DNA of 64,000 nt from Ga0077555 sp964500805 (lineage in GTDB: Bacteria > Pseudomonadota > Alphaproteobacteria > Rhizobiales > Hyphomicrobiaceae), in the NCBI GenBank assembly GCA_964500805.1, contig CAZCQH010000025.1:8108-72107 (forward strand). Direction: 5' to 3'. The notes under the pieces are model-generated. The model was not told the DNA's origin. It did no database searches and saw only the letters and a program-made list of their open reading frames with translations. Made by a program: the position numbers and the translations under genes. Positions 52,512 to 60,743 of the stretch are shown piece by piece. The number at the start of each line of letters is the position of its first letter. The first letter of the stretch is position 1.

Positions 52512-54854
52512 TCACGCGCCTTCTATCTTGATCGTGCCGTCGCGGCGGAGCGCGGCAATCGCCGCGTCACTATAGCCGACCTCGCGCAGGACGTCGGCGG
52601 AATGCTCGCCGAGGAGCGGCGTCGCCCGTCCGGCCGACGGCTCCGTGTCCGCGAATTGAACCCACTGCCACGCAACCTTGATCTCGCCGCCGGTTGGATG
52701 CTGACGCACGGCGACCATGTCGTTGGCAAGCGAATGCGGGTCGTCGAGGAACACTTCGCTGTCGCCTTTTTCGCAGGCGATTGCGGCGACGCCAGCGCCT
52801 TTCAATCTCGCGAGCGTCGGTGCGACCTGAAGTTTCGCGTAAGCGTCGGCGAGGGCGTCGGCCAGACGTGTACTGTTGGGATGTTGGCCCGCCGCTGCTA
52901 AACGGTCCATAACGGTGCGCTGGTCCGGCGAAAGACCTGCGACGTCGCAGATCGCGCGTTCCTCCACGGCGTTGCGCGCCGCGACATAGATCCATCCATC
53001 GGCGAGTTTGAACAGCCGATGAAAGGGCGTGAGCCCGTATTGGCCCTTATCGGCCAGCGGGCGCACCGGCTTGCCGCGATACCTCGAGAACCAGGCGGAC
53101 GACAGTACGACACCGCCGCCGAGCAAGTCGCTGTCGACGGCCTGCACCACGCCCGTTCGCTTGCGTGCATAGAGCGCGAGGATGGTGCCGAACGCGCCCA
53201 TGGCGCCGTTGGTGTAATCGGTCGGGGCGAGCTGGGCCGGAAATACGGGCGGGTTTTCAGGACCGCCCTGCGCGCGTTGCAGCCCCATGTAGGCCTGCGC
53301 CAGGGGATCGATGCCAGGTCGCTTGGAGTAAGGGCCGGTGAGCCCATAACCGGTGAGATGCGTCTCGATCAGATTCGGGTTGACCTTGGGATTGATGCCC
53401 ATTCGCGCGGTCGCGCCCGGGCGGAGATTGGCGAGCATCGCATCGGCGGAGGCGGCAATCTTCTGCACGATCTCTTTGCCGGCAGGCTGGCGCGTGTCGA
53501 CCGAGATCGAGCGCTTGTTGAAGTTGACGCTATAGAAGTAGGTCCGACCGATAGGACGCGACATGTCGCCTTCCGGTGGTTCGAGCTTGATCACATCGGC
53601 ACCGAGGTCGGCGAGTATGCGGCCACCGGTTGGGCCAGCGATCAGATTGGTGATCTCGAGGATGCGAACGCCGGCGAGCGGTGGTGGATCGTGTTCGTGC
53701 CGCACCGGCGCTGGAACCGCGGTTGATTGCGAGAGCGCGGGAAGCGTGAGGCTCTCGGCGGGGACCGCGGCCGCTGCGCGCGGGCCTCTAATGCGCCCCG
53801 GTGTCGAGCTGAAGCGCACAGGCACGCCCATTTGCGTGACGGCACCAACCGCCGGGTCGCGAAGCTCGCAAACCATTCTATTGTGCAACACCTGTGGGTC
53901 GCTGAGGCCTTGCTCGCTGTCCTGGCATGGTGCGAACGGCACGTCGGCCGCCTCGAACTCGGCAGCCCATGTGGCCAGCGGCTTGGTCCTGATCACACCA
54001 GCGATGGTTGCGCGCAGCTCCCGGTCATCCTCGGGCGTCTTTCCACCTCGGCCTTTGTCGAAACGCGGGTCCTTGATCAACTCGCCGATGCCGAACAGGC
54101 CGGCGGCAGTGGCGATGAAATTCACATGCACGCAGCCGAGTTGGATCCAGTGGCCATCGGCGCATTGGTAATTGCTGTAGAACGGCGCGCTTCCGGAAGG
54201 ATGCGTCTGGAACACGTGTCGCGTCAGACGCTCGCCAATGACCTTCGGGTGATAGAGCAGCGCGCCGGCCATCAGCGAGGTGGAGACAAAGCGGCCGCGG
54301 CCGGTGGTTTCGCGAGCCAGCAGCGCGGCTGCAGTGCCGTTCAAGGCCAACATTGCAGCGCCGACGCTCGGCAAGGGATGCACAGTGTGCACGGGTGCGG
54401 GCCGGAAACCCGGCATGCCGGAGAGCACGCCCGTCTTGGCGAGCACGAGGTCGTCGATCGGCGGCTCGTCCTGCAACGGGCCGGTTTTGCCGAAGGCGGT
54501 GATTGAGCAGGCGATGAGGCGTGGATTGAGCGCGCGCAATCGCGTTTGTGCGGCGAGAGCCTGGCGCGGAGCGCCGGGCGGGAAATCCTCGACCAGAATG
54601 TCCGCACCAGCGGCGAGGTGGTCAAATGTTTGTGCTGCTGACGAGCCTTCGGTACACGCGCTGTCGAGATCGAGTATCGCGCACTCCTTGCCGCGGTCCC
54701 AGATGATGTAGCCGCCATCACGATGGAGATCACGCTCGGACGCGATGAGGCGGATGACGCGCGCGCCGTGATCCGACAGGAACATCGTCGCGAGCGCGCC
54801 GGCAGCGCCGGAGGTCAAATCCAGAACCGTGATGCCGTCGAGCGTTGATGCCAT
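52512..54854 (-). CDS. Two-domain CaiB/BaiF (family III) CoA-transferase
   Basis: The 780-residue protein is two CoA-transferase family III domains in tandem (about residues 1-385 and 392-780); a typical member has one domain of about 400. These enzymes move CoA between carboxylates through an aspartyl-CoA intermediate. In the C-terminal half, the catalytic Asp aligns with D576 (VVQAVDSDLL). In the N-terminal half, the same position is A196 (FVSTSLMAGALL), so that half looks inactive. The C-terminus (RRDGTIKIEGA) is encoded next to a repeat cluster and its DNA is partly duplicated at 52452-52472. Substrate is unknown. Confidence 0.85.
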   Translation of the reverse strand: MASTLDGITVLDLTSGAAGALATMFLSDHGARVIRLIASERDLHRDGGYIIWDRGKECAILDLDSACTEGSSAAQTFDHLAAGADILVEDFPPGAPRQALAAQTRLRALNPRLIACSITAFGKTGPLQDEPPIDDLVLAKTGVLSGMPGFRPAPVHTVHPLPSVGAAMLALNGTAAALLARETTGRGRFVSTSLMAGALLYHPKVIGERLTRHVFQTHPSGSAPFYSNYQCADGHWIQLGCVHVNFIATAAGLFGIGELIKDPRFDKGRGGKTPEDDRELRATIAGVIRTKPLATWAAEFEAADVPFAPCQDSEQGLSDPQVLHNRMVCELRDPAVGAVTQMGVPVRFSSTPGRIRGPRAAAAVPAESLTLPALSQSTAVPAPVRHEHDPPPLAGVRILEITNLIAGPTGGRILADLGADVIKLEPPEGDMSRPIGRTYFYSVNFNKRSISVDTRQPAGKEIVQKIAASADAMLANLRPGATARMGINPKVNPNLIETHLTGYGLTGPYSKRPGIDPLAQAYMGLQRAQGGPENPPVFPAQLAPTDYTNGAMGAFGTILALYARKRTGVVQAVDSDLLGGGVVLSSAWFSRYRGKPVRPLADKGQYGLTPFHRLFKLADGWIYVAARNAVEERAICDVAGLSPDQRTVMDRLAAAGQHPNSTRLADALADAYAKLQVAPTLARLKGAGVAAIACEKGDSEVFLDDPHSLANDMVAVRQHPTGGEIKVAWQWVQFADTEPSAGRATPLLGEHSADVLREVGYSDAAIAALRRDGTIKIEGA

Positions 54855-54976
54855 GCGTGATCCCCGTTCATGCGCGTCGCAGCCGTTAGCCTAGCCAAGC
54901 GTGTGGGGGCATGTGAAGCTCGCAGAGGAGGAACCTCTTTTGCAGTAGCGGGGCAATTGCGATAGGTCGATAGTTC

Positions 54977-54992
54977 GGTGCCTGGCTTCAGC
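54977..54992. repeat. GGTGCCTGGCTTCAGC partial repeat
   Basis: A copy of the GGTGCCTGGCTTCAGC half-palindrome found before hdrB1 and elsewhere, in the gap between divergent CoA-transferase and hydrolase genes. Confidence 0.5.
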
Positions 54993-55029
54993 TAGCCCTG
55001 AACGACCAATCGACCGAGGTGGAGCCCCT

Positions 55030-55842
55030 ATGCTGAAGATGCGCGTCAATAATCACGATATGCCCTATATCGAGGTCGGGCGTGGCAAGGCGCTCGTCTG
55101 CATTCACGGCTCGCTTGGCGATTTCCGCGTTTGGGCGCCGGTGCTGGGACCGCTGTCGAAGCACTATCGCGTCATCGCACCGAGCTTGCGGCACTTCTTT
55201 CCGGAGCACTGGGACGGCAAGGGCGGCAAGTTCACGATCGCGCAGCACGTGGCTGATGTGATCGGCTTCATTGAGGGGCTGGGGACGGGCCGCGTGCACT
55301 TGATGGGGCACTCGCGGGGCGGGCACATCGCGTTCCGTGTCGCGCAGCAGCGGCCCGATCTGATCGACAAGCTCATTCTGGCGGAGCCCGGTGGTGAGCT
55401 CGATGCATCCTTGCTGCCTCCCGGCGAGCAGCCCTCCACGGCACGCGTGCAGTCGATCGTCGATGCAGCGGAACGGATCAAGGCTGGCGACGTCGACGGC
55501 GGTCTCGAGCTCTTCGTCGATCGCATCGATGGCGAAGGCACATGGCGGCGGCGCGCCGACATGGTCAAGCAGCGCCTGCGCGACAATGCGGCGACACTGA
55601 TCGGCCAGATCAACGAGCAGCGCCAGCCGTTCCGGCGGGCCGAGGCCGAGGCGATCGGGGCGCCGACGTTGTTCATCCTGGGAGCCAACACCAAGGGCAC
55701 GCTTCCGATGGTGCTGAAATTGCTCGCAGCGGCACTGCCGAACGCGAAAACCGCCATCATTCCTTTTGCGACCCATCCGATGTTCGAGCAGTCGCCGCAG
55801 CACTTCTGCTTGGCGGTCGTGGAGTTCCTGGGCCCCGAGTAA
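55030..55842 (+). CDS. Alpha/beta hydrolase
   Basis: The 270-residue hydrolase has HGSLGDFRVWAPVLGPLSKHYRVIAPSLRHF near the N-terminus (oxyanion hole), the nucleophile elbow GHSRGGH, a cap region and a C-terminal histidine in FATHPMFEQSP. A cytoplasmic esterase, lactonase or C-C hydrolase is likely; the family cannot be narrowed by eye. GGAG lies 6 bases before the ATG. It is followed by a flavoprotein on the same strand. Confidence 0.85.
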   Translation: MLKMRVNNHDMPYIEVGRGKALVCIHGSLGDFRVWAPVLGPLSKHYRVIAPSLRHFFPEHWDGKGGKFTIAQHVADVIGFIEGLGTGRVHLMGHSRGGHIAFRVAQQRPDLIDKLILAEPGGELDASLLPPGEQPSTARVQSIVDAAERIKAGDVDGGLELFVDRIDGEGTWRRRADMVKQRLRDNAATLIGQINEQRQPFRRAEAEAIGAPTLFILGANTKGTLPMVLKLLAAALPNAKTAIIPFATHPMFEQSPQHFCLAVVEFLGPE

Positions 55843-55965
55843 AGGTGGTGCCGCGGGTACACTCAATCTGGTCGGTCTGGCCTTTCGAGCGGACCGCGAG
55901 GTGATCGACAAGGTCGTCGATGGGCTGAAGTTTCACACTTAAGTGGCCGTCACTTGGAGGTGGAC

Positions 55966-57078
55966 ATGCACGTAGCCATTGCAGGCGGAGGGGTCATCGG
56001 GGCGGCGTGCGCCTATGAGCTGAGCAAGCGCGGAGTGGATGTCACGCTGGTCGAGCGCTGGCGCGTCGGCGGATGCGCATCGGGCAAGTCCGGCGGATTT
56101 CTGGCGCGCGACTGGTGCCGCGGCACACCGGTCGATCGGCTGGCGCGGCGAAGTTTTGCGCTGCACGAAGCCTGGGCGGAGGAGCTCGGCAATCCTTATG
56201 GCTATCGCAAGGTGGATACGATCAGCGCGGCGATGAGCCTGCGGCGGAAGCTCAGGGGCGATGGCGACGGCACCTTGGCGTCGTGGCTCGCCGATGATGC
56301 GGTGCACCGGAGCCAGATCGGGGATTTGGAAACGACCGCGCAGCTCGATCCGGAAGCGTTCACGAAATCGTTGGCCGCAGGCGCCGAGGCGCGCGGGGCA
56401 AACCTCGTGATCGGCACGGTTGCAGGCGTGCTCACGTCACCGGATGACGCGCGGGTAAAGGGTGTCGCGCTGGAGGGCGAGCGCGAGATTGCTTGCGATC
56501 AGCTGATCATCGCCATGGGGCCGTGGTCGATCCTCGCGGCGCAGTGGCTGCCACTGCCGGCAATTCACGGTTTGAAAGGGCACAGCGTGATCTTCCGGCC
56601 GAAAGCGCCGCTGCCGGCTGAGGCGATCTTCGCCGAGGTCGAAACGCGCGACGGGCAGGTGCTGGGGCCTGAGATCGTGTCGCGGGCGGACGGCACGCTC
56701 TACATCTGCGGCAATCCAGGCGACGGACCGATGCCCGTCGATCCATCGCGCGTTGCGCCTGAGGCGGGCGGCTGCGAGACGCTGAAGGAGATCGCCCTAA
56801 CCCTGGTGCCGTCGCTGGCAGGAGCCGAGGTGCTTGCGGAGCAGGCCTGCTACCGTCCCATTGCCGAGGATGGCCTACCTGTGATCGGCCCCGTCGAGGG
56901 CGTCGCGGGGGCCTTCATCGCGACGGGTCACGGCGTCTGGGGAATGCTCAACGCCCCAGGGACGGCGGAGGCTCTGGCCGATGTGATCACGAGCGGCACA
57001 CCACGCCATGTGGACCTCGAGCGCTTCTCGCCGTCGCGGCTCGAAGCGCTCGATCCCGCGCTGCTGCAGGTGCGCTGA
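55966..57078 (+). CDS. FAD-dependent oxidoreductase (DAO family)
   Basis: The 370-residue flavoprotein starts MHVAIAGGGVIGAACAYELSKRGVDVTLVERWRVG, the dinucleotide-binding motif of D-amino-acid oxidase-like enzymes, followed by KSGGFLARDW. The C-terminal YRPIAEDGLPVIGPVEGVAGAFIATGHGVWGMLNAPGTAEALAD matches the family flavin-binding end. It probably oxidises an amine or amino acid. GGAGG 5 bases before the ATG at 55966 decides the start over the longer form at 55954. Confidence 0.88.
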   Translation: MHVAIAGGGVIGAACAYELSKRGVDVTLVERWRVGGCASGKSGGFLARDWCRGTPVDRLARRSFALHEAWAEELGNPYGYRKVDTISAAMSLRRKLRGDGDGTLASWLADDAVHRSQIGDLETTAQLDPEAFTKSLAAGAEARGANLVIGTVAGVLTSPDDARVKGVALEGEREIACDQLIIAMGPWSILAAQWLPLPAIHGLKGHSVIFRPKAPLPAEAIFAEVETRDGQVLGPEIVSRADGTLYICGNPGDGPMPVDPSRVAPEAGGCETLKEIALTLVPSLAGAEVLAEQACYRPIAEDGLPVIGPVEGVAGAFIATGHGVWGMLNAPGTAEALADVITSGTPRHVDLERFSPSRLEALDPALLQVR

Positions 57079-57085
57079 ACTCCCA

Positions 57086-57096
57086 GGTGCCTGGCC
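57086..57096. repeat. GGTGCCTGGCC partial repeat
   Basis: A short copy of the GGTGCCTGGC family in the 34-base gap between the convergent flavoprotein and cyclase-family genes; it can form a small hairpin with the following CCGGCCACC. Confidence 0.4.
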
Positions 57097-57112
57097 TACC
57101 CGGCCACCGACG

Positions 57113-58072
57113 TTACCGGATCGCGATTGGCGCGACGGTCGATCCCGTCCCACCTTGCATCTTCAATGGCTGTAGAGAGAGAGCGAACTCGCTCACGCCT
57201 TTCGACACGAGTTCATCGAGCTTCATGTTCTCGAGCAGGAAGATCCCCTTCACCACCAACGCGATCTGGTGCACCGGCAGATTGAGTTTCGGATCGGGAT
57301 TGGGTGCAACTTCCACCGGCCAGTTGTCGGAGCCGAGCAGGATCGGGTCCTGATCCGCGAGCCACAACGCAGCTGCGACACCGATGCCAGGGCAGCTCTT
57401 CACGAAGCGCGCATTGTCCTTCGCCCAGAGCTTGCCCCAGCCGGTGTGAATGATGACGGCATCGCCGGGTTGGATGGTGATGTTCTGCTTGGCCATGGCG
57501 CCTTTCAGATCATCGACGGTGATCTCGTAATTGTCGCCGAGCATCTCGACACCCTTGAAGCCAGCAACGTCGATCATGACGGCACGCGTAAAAATGGCGC
57601 CGACCTTGTCGATGCCGGCCTTCGAGAACCCACCACGGGCCGCTGCCTCGCTGTTCTTGATGCAATTGTAGATGGTGTCGCCAATTGTCTGATGAGGGAA
57701 CGCGTCGAACTGGGTCCCCACGTGGCCGATCTCGGTGATCACAATTTCCTCGTTGCCGGAGCGGTTGCTGGTGTTGCCGGCGGCCGGCGGCGTGAACGTC
57801 CGCTTCAGGTGCACGTCGAACCGGCGTGTTCCGAAGAACGGCATGTTGGGCGCCAGAACGTGCGCCAGCTCGATGACCTCGCCGGTCTTGATCAGCTTTG
57901 CGGCATTCAGCACGGCAGCCGGCTTCATATGGTTTGCCGCGCCGCGCTCGTCATTGGCGCCCCATTTCGAGGGGCATCGCTGGCTCTCCGGCGGCGGCTG
58001 CCATGATTGCGCCGCCGCCATGGACGGCATCGTCAGCATGGCTGCGGCAGCAAGTGCAAAGGTGAATCGCAT
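57113..58072 (-). CDS. Periplasmic cyclase-family (KynB-like) metalloprotein
   Basis: The 319-residue protein has a signal peptide (MRFTFALAAAAMLTMPSMAAAQ) and the cyclase-family fold that includes kynurenine formamidase and isatin hydrolase. The metal motif, normally HxGTHxDxPxH, reads HVGTQFDAFPHQ: the middle His is Gln, so metal binding may differ. AVIIHTGWGKLW and PCPGIGVAAALWLADQ-like (actual KSCPGIGVAAALWLADQ) segments also fit. It is exported, unlike typical KynB. Confidence 0.83.
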   Translation of the reverse strand: MRFTFALAAAAMLTMPSMAAAQSWQPPPESQRCPSKWGANDERGAANHMKPAAVLNAAKLIKTGEVIELAHVLAPNMPFFGTRRFDVHLKRTFTPPAAGNTSNRSGNEEIVITEIGHVGTQFDAFPHQTIGDTIYNCIKNSEAAARGGFSKAGIDKVGAIFTRAVMIDVAGFKGVEMLGDNYEITVDDLKGAMAKQNITIQPGDAVIIHTGWGKLWAKDNARFVKSCPGIGVAAALWLADQDPILLGSDNWPVEVAPNPDPKLNLPVHQIALVVKGIFLLENMKLDELVSKGVSEFALSLQPLKMQGGTGSTVAPIAIR

Positions 58073-58269
58073 GTGTTTCCTCCATTGTCATTTGTTGATC
58101 GAATAAATCACCGCCGCAGTTCCACCAGACGCGCAGCGGGACGCATCAAGCCTAGGCCGCGCGGAACAGGTCAGCAATGCGAGACGCGGCCCGGAGAAGC
58201 CGCTTTCGTAGTGTCGCAACTGTGGCAGTATGCATTGCACAATCGAACCATCCCAAGGAGATCGCACGC

Positions 58270-59121
58270 ATGAGATGGACCATCGGCGATGTGACTGTGA
58301 CGAAGATCGTCGAGCTCGAGGTGACGGGCGGCAGCCGATTCATCCTGCCCGATGCGACACCCGAGGCGATCCGGCCGATTTCCTGGCTGATTCCGCATTT
58401 CGCTGACGAGAACGGCCGCTTGAAAATGTCCATCCATGCGCTGATCGTCGAGACGCCGACGAAACGCATCGTGGTCGACACCTGCCTCGGCAACGACAAG
58501 AAGGAACGCCGCATACCGACGTGGAACGACCGCACCGGGCCGTTTCTCGAGGATCTTGCCAAGGCCGGTTTCGCGCGCGAAACCGTCGACACAGTGCTGT
58601 GCACACATCTTCACGTCGATCACGTCGGCTGGAACACAATGCTGAAGGACGGCAAGTGGGTGCCGACATTCCCGAATGCCCGCTATCTCTTCGGCCGCGT
58701 CGAGCACGAGCATTGGAGCCGTCAGACCGAACGCGCCGACATGGTGCACGTGTTCGACGACAGCGTGCGCCCCATCATGGAGGCAGGCCTCGCGCAGCTG
58801 GTCGAGTGGGACCACAAGATCTGCGATGAGGTGCAGCTGATGCCCTCGACCGGGCACTCCCCCGGTCATACCAGCGTGCTCATCTCATCGAAGGGCCAGC
58901 AGGCGATGATCACGGGTGACTTCGCTCATCACCCCTGCCAGATGGCGCATCCCGAGTGGGCCTCGACCGCTGACTACGACAAGGCTGCGGCCGCTGCCAC
59001 TCGCCGACTTATCTTCGCCGAGCTCGAGGGCAAGCCGATACTGGTCATCGGTACGCACTTTGCAGGCCCGACCGCCGGCCACATCGTGCGCGACGGCGCC
59101 GCGTGGAAGTTGGTGGTCTAG
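58270..59121 (+). CDS. MBL-fold metallo-hydrolase
   Basis: The 283-residue protein has the metallo-beta-lactamase motif THLHVDHVGWN, further ligands in STGHSPGHTSV and ITGDFAHHP, and the final His in VIGTHFAGPTAGH. This pattern is that of AHL-lactonase and methyl parathion hydrolase-like proteins, which hydrolyse lactones or esters. The start at 58270 is preferred (AGGAG 10 bases upstream); the frame begins at 58177 but the extra residues are unlike the family. It is convergent with the Sel1-like gene. Confidence 0.87.
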   Translation: MRWTIGDVTVTKIVELEVTGGSRFILPDATPEAIRPISWLIPHFADENGRLKMSIHALIVETPTKRIVVDTCLGNDKKERRIPTWNDRTGPFLEDLAKAGFARETVDTVLCTHLHVDHVGWNTMLKDGKWVPTFPNARYLFGRVEHEHWSRQTERADMVHVFDDSVRPIMEAGLAQLVEWDHKICDEVQLMPSTGHSPGHTSVLISSKGQQAMITGDFAHHPCQMAHPEWASTADYDKAAAAATRRLIFAELEGKPILVIGTHFAGPTAGHIVRDGAAWKLVV

Positions 59122-59156
59122 CCATCGCGGCGGGAGCAGACCGCCTGGCGGAGATG

Positions 59157-60236
59157 TCAGTTACCCGACAGGTCTTTCAGCCGTGTATCAGCGTCGCGGC
59201 TGCCGAGGGTGCGCGCCTTCTCGTACCAACGCCGCGCTTGTGCGATGTCCGGTTGCGTGCCCTGGACACGCATCCGCCGCAACTCTGCAGGGTCATAAGT
59301 ACTGCCCATCGCCAAGGCGCCTTCAGCGAGCCCTTCGTCGGCGGATCGCTCGAAAAAGAGCCGCGCCATGGCGACATTGCCGTCGTTGAGCAGTGTTCGG
59401 CCTCGCGACAGAAGGCCCTCTGCCTTCTGCTTGGTCGCTGGCGGCAGCTCCTTGGCCGACGGCACAGGGTCCTGAGCCTTAGGCGCGACCGCCGGTGGAG
59501 CCGATGGCGCGACGGTTGGCGGAGGCAGCGCCGCTTGCTGCTCGGCCTTCGGTGCCGCCGGTGGCGGCGGAGCCTGTGGCGCGGCGGTTGCTACAGGCTG
59601 CTGAACGGGAGCTGGCGGCGGATCGGCACGGCGCGGCTCAGGAGGGGCTTCTGCCTTCGGCACGGCCGGGACCGGTGCTGGCGCAATCAGGCGTGCAGCT
59701 GCCACGACCAAAGATCCTTTCGCCTCCGCGATCACCGAGCCTTCCAACGTCACGAGAGCAACAACGATCTCCGAGCGGCCAGTGGTCCCGGCCGGAATGA
59801 TGACGCGAAGCGTCTTGAGAGCTGCCGTCGGCACCGCCCAGGCGCCGGGCGCGATGGCATGGCCGTCGGTCAGCGCAGCGGTTGGCGGCAATCCGCGAAT
59901 GCGCACGAAGCTGCCACGCGGCGCGGCTTCGGGAGGATCGATATCGATGACCAGCTTCGTCTCGCTCGCCGGATCGGCAAGTACGACGCTCGGCACCTTC
60001 AGCTGCGCGCTGCGCATGCCTGGGCCTTGTGACGGCGTGGCGGTCGCCTCGGCTGGCGCGAACGAAGCCCTTCCCTGCTCAGTCGGACTTTGTCCTGCCG
60101 CAGGCAATGCTCCAGCTAACGCGAGGCCTGCAGCCAGCAGGATGGCTAGACGCTCAATGACGCCTCGCCGAGCGGGCACATACTTTTCAGCGTCGCCTCC
60201 ACAGAACACACGACGCTGGTCATCGCTGCTCCTCAT
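59157..60236 (-). CDS. Exported Sel1/TPR-like repeat protein of unknown function
   Basis: The 359-residue protein has a signal-type hydrophobic segment (LAILLAAGLALAGALPAAGQS at about 29-49), a middle domain with a beta-rich pattern (SETKLVIDIDPPEAAPRGSFVRIRGLPP), a long Pro/Ala-rich linker and a C-terminal region with Sel1-type helices (ALLSRGRTLLNDGNVAMARLFFERSADEGLAEGALAMG and ARRWYEKARTLGSRDA). It probably acts as a periplasmic scaffold. The true start could be nearer the hydrophobic segment. Confidence 0.7.
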   Translation of the reverse strand: MRSSDDQRRVFCGGDAEKYVPARRGVIERLAILLAAGLALAGALPAAGQSPTEQGRASFAPAEATATPSQGPGMRSAQLKVPSVVLADPASETKLVIDIDPPEAAPRGSFVRIRGLPPTAALTDGHAIAPGAWAVPTAALKTLRVIIPAGTTGRSEIVVALVTLEGSVIAEAKGSLVVAAARLIAPAPVPAVPKAEAPPEPRRADPPPAPVQQPVATAAPQAPPPPAAPKAEQQAALPPPTVAPSAPPAVAPKAQDPVPSAKELPPATKQKAEGLLSRGRTLLNDGNVAMARLFFERSADEGLAEGALAMGSTYDPAELRRMRVQGTQPDIAQARRWYEKARTLGSRDADTRLKDLSGN

Positions 60237-60743
60237 CGCTCCCCCCTGAGCATCATCAGGCCTCCAGTGCCGGGCGGGGGCGGGCCCGCCGTCCGGCGGT
60301 TTGATAGGTGGCCGAGCATGCTAACAAAGTGCACCGGCGCAGAAAGATATCGGGGTATCGTACTTCGCGGTTAACGGCCCGCGCACGCCCGGCTCCCCCA
60401 GCCAGCTCGCGATTGCCGAACCAACAGTTGTCGCCGGCTCGACTACAACGGCGCTGTCTAGCGTCGATATTGGGGCGCGAAAAAGGCGATTTCGCGGTAA
60501 TTGGGTTGTGTCTGCGACCTTCTAACTAGTGCTGCAGCACCGCAAAAATTGCGACGTATCGCGATTATCGGCGAGGGAATCGGGGTCCAAGGCATGCGCC
60601 GCTACGAGCGCCCGCGTGGGCCCTGACGCTGCGCCTTTCTTGACATTTTCGTGGCTGAGCAGGCAGAAGCGAGCGCCCGGACAGCGCCTGTCCGGACCCG
60701 TCTTACCTGCGTGGTATGCAGCGATTGAGAAAAGGAGCCGCGG
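60237..60743. other. Non-coding gap upstream of thrS
   Basis: About 500 bases without a convincing gene. It includes a perfect 12-bp palindrome GGCGGGCCCGCC at 60279-60290. It may hold the thrS promoter and leader, but no specific regulatory motif could be identified. Confidence 0.4.

Noticed and set aside
60237..60743. T-box or other thrS riboswitch
   Set aside because: No T-box sequence or stem pattern was seen, and the organism is a proteobacterium.
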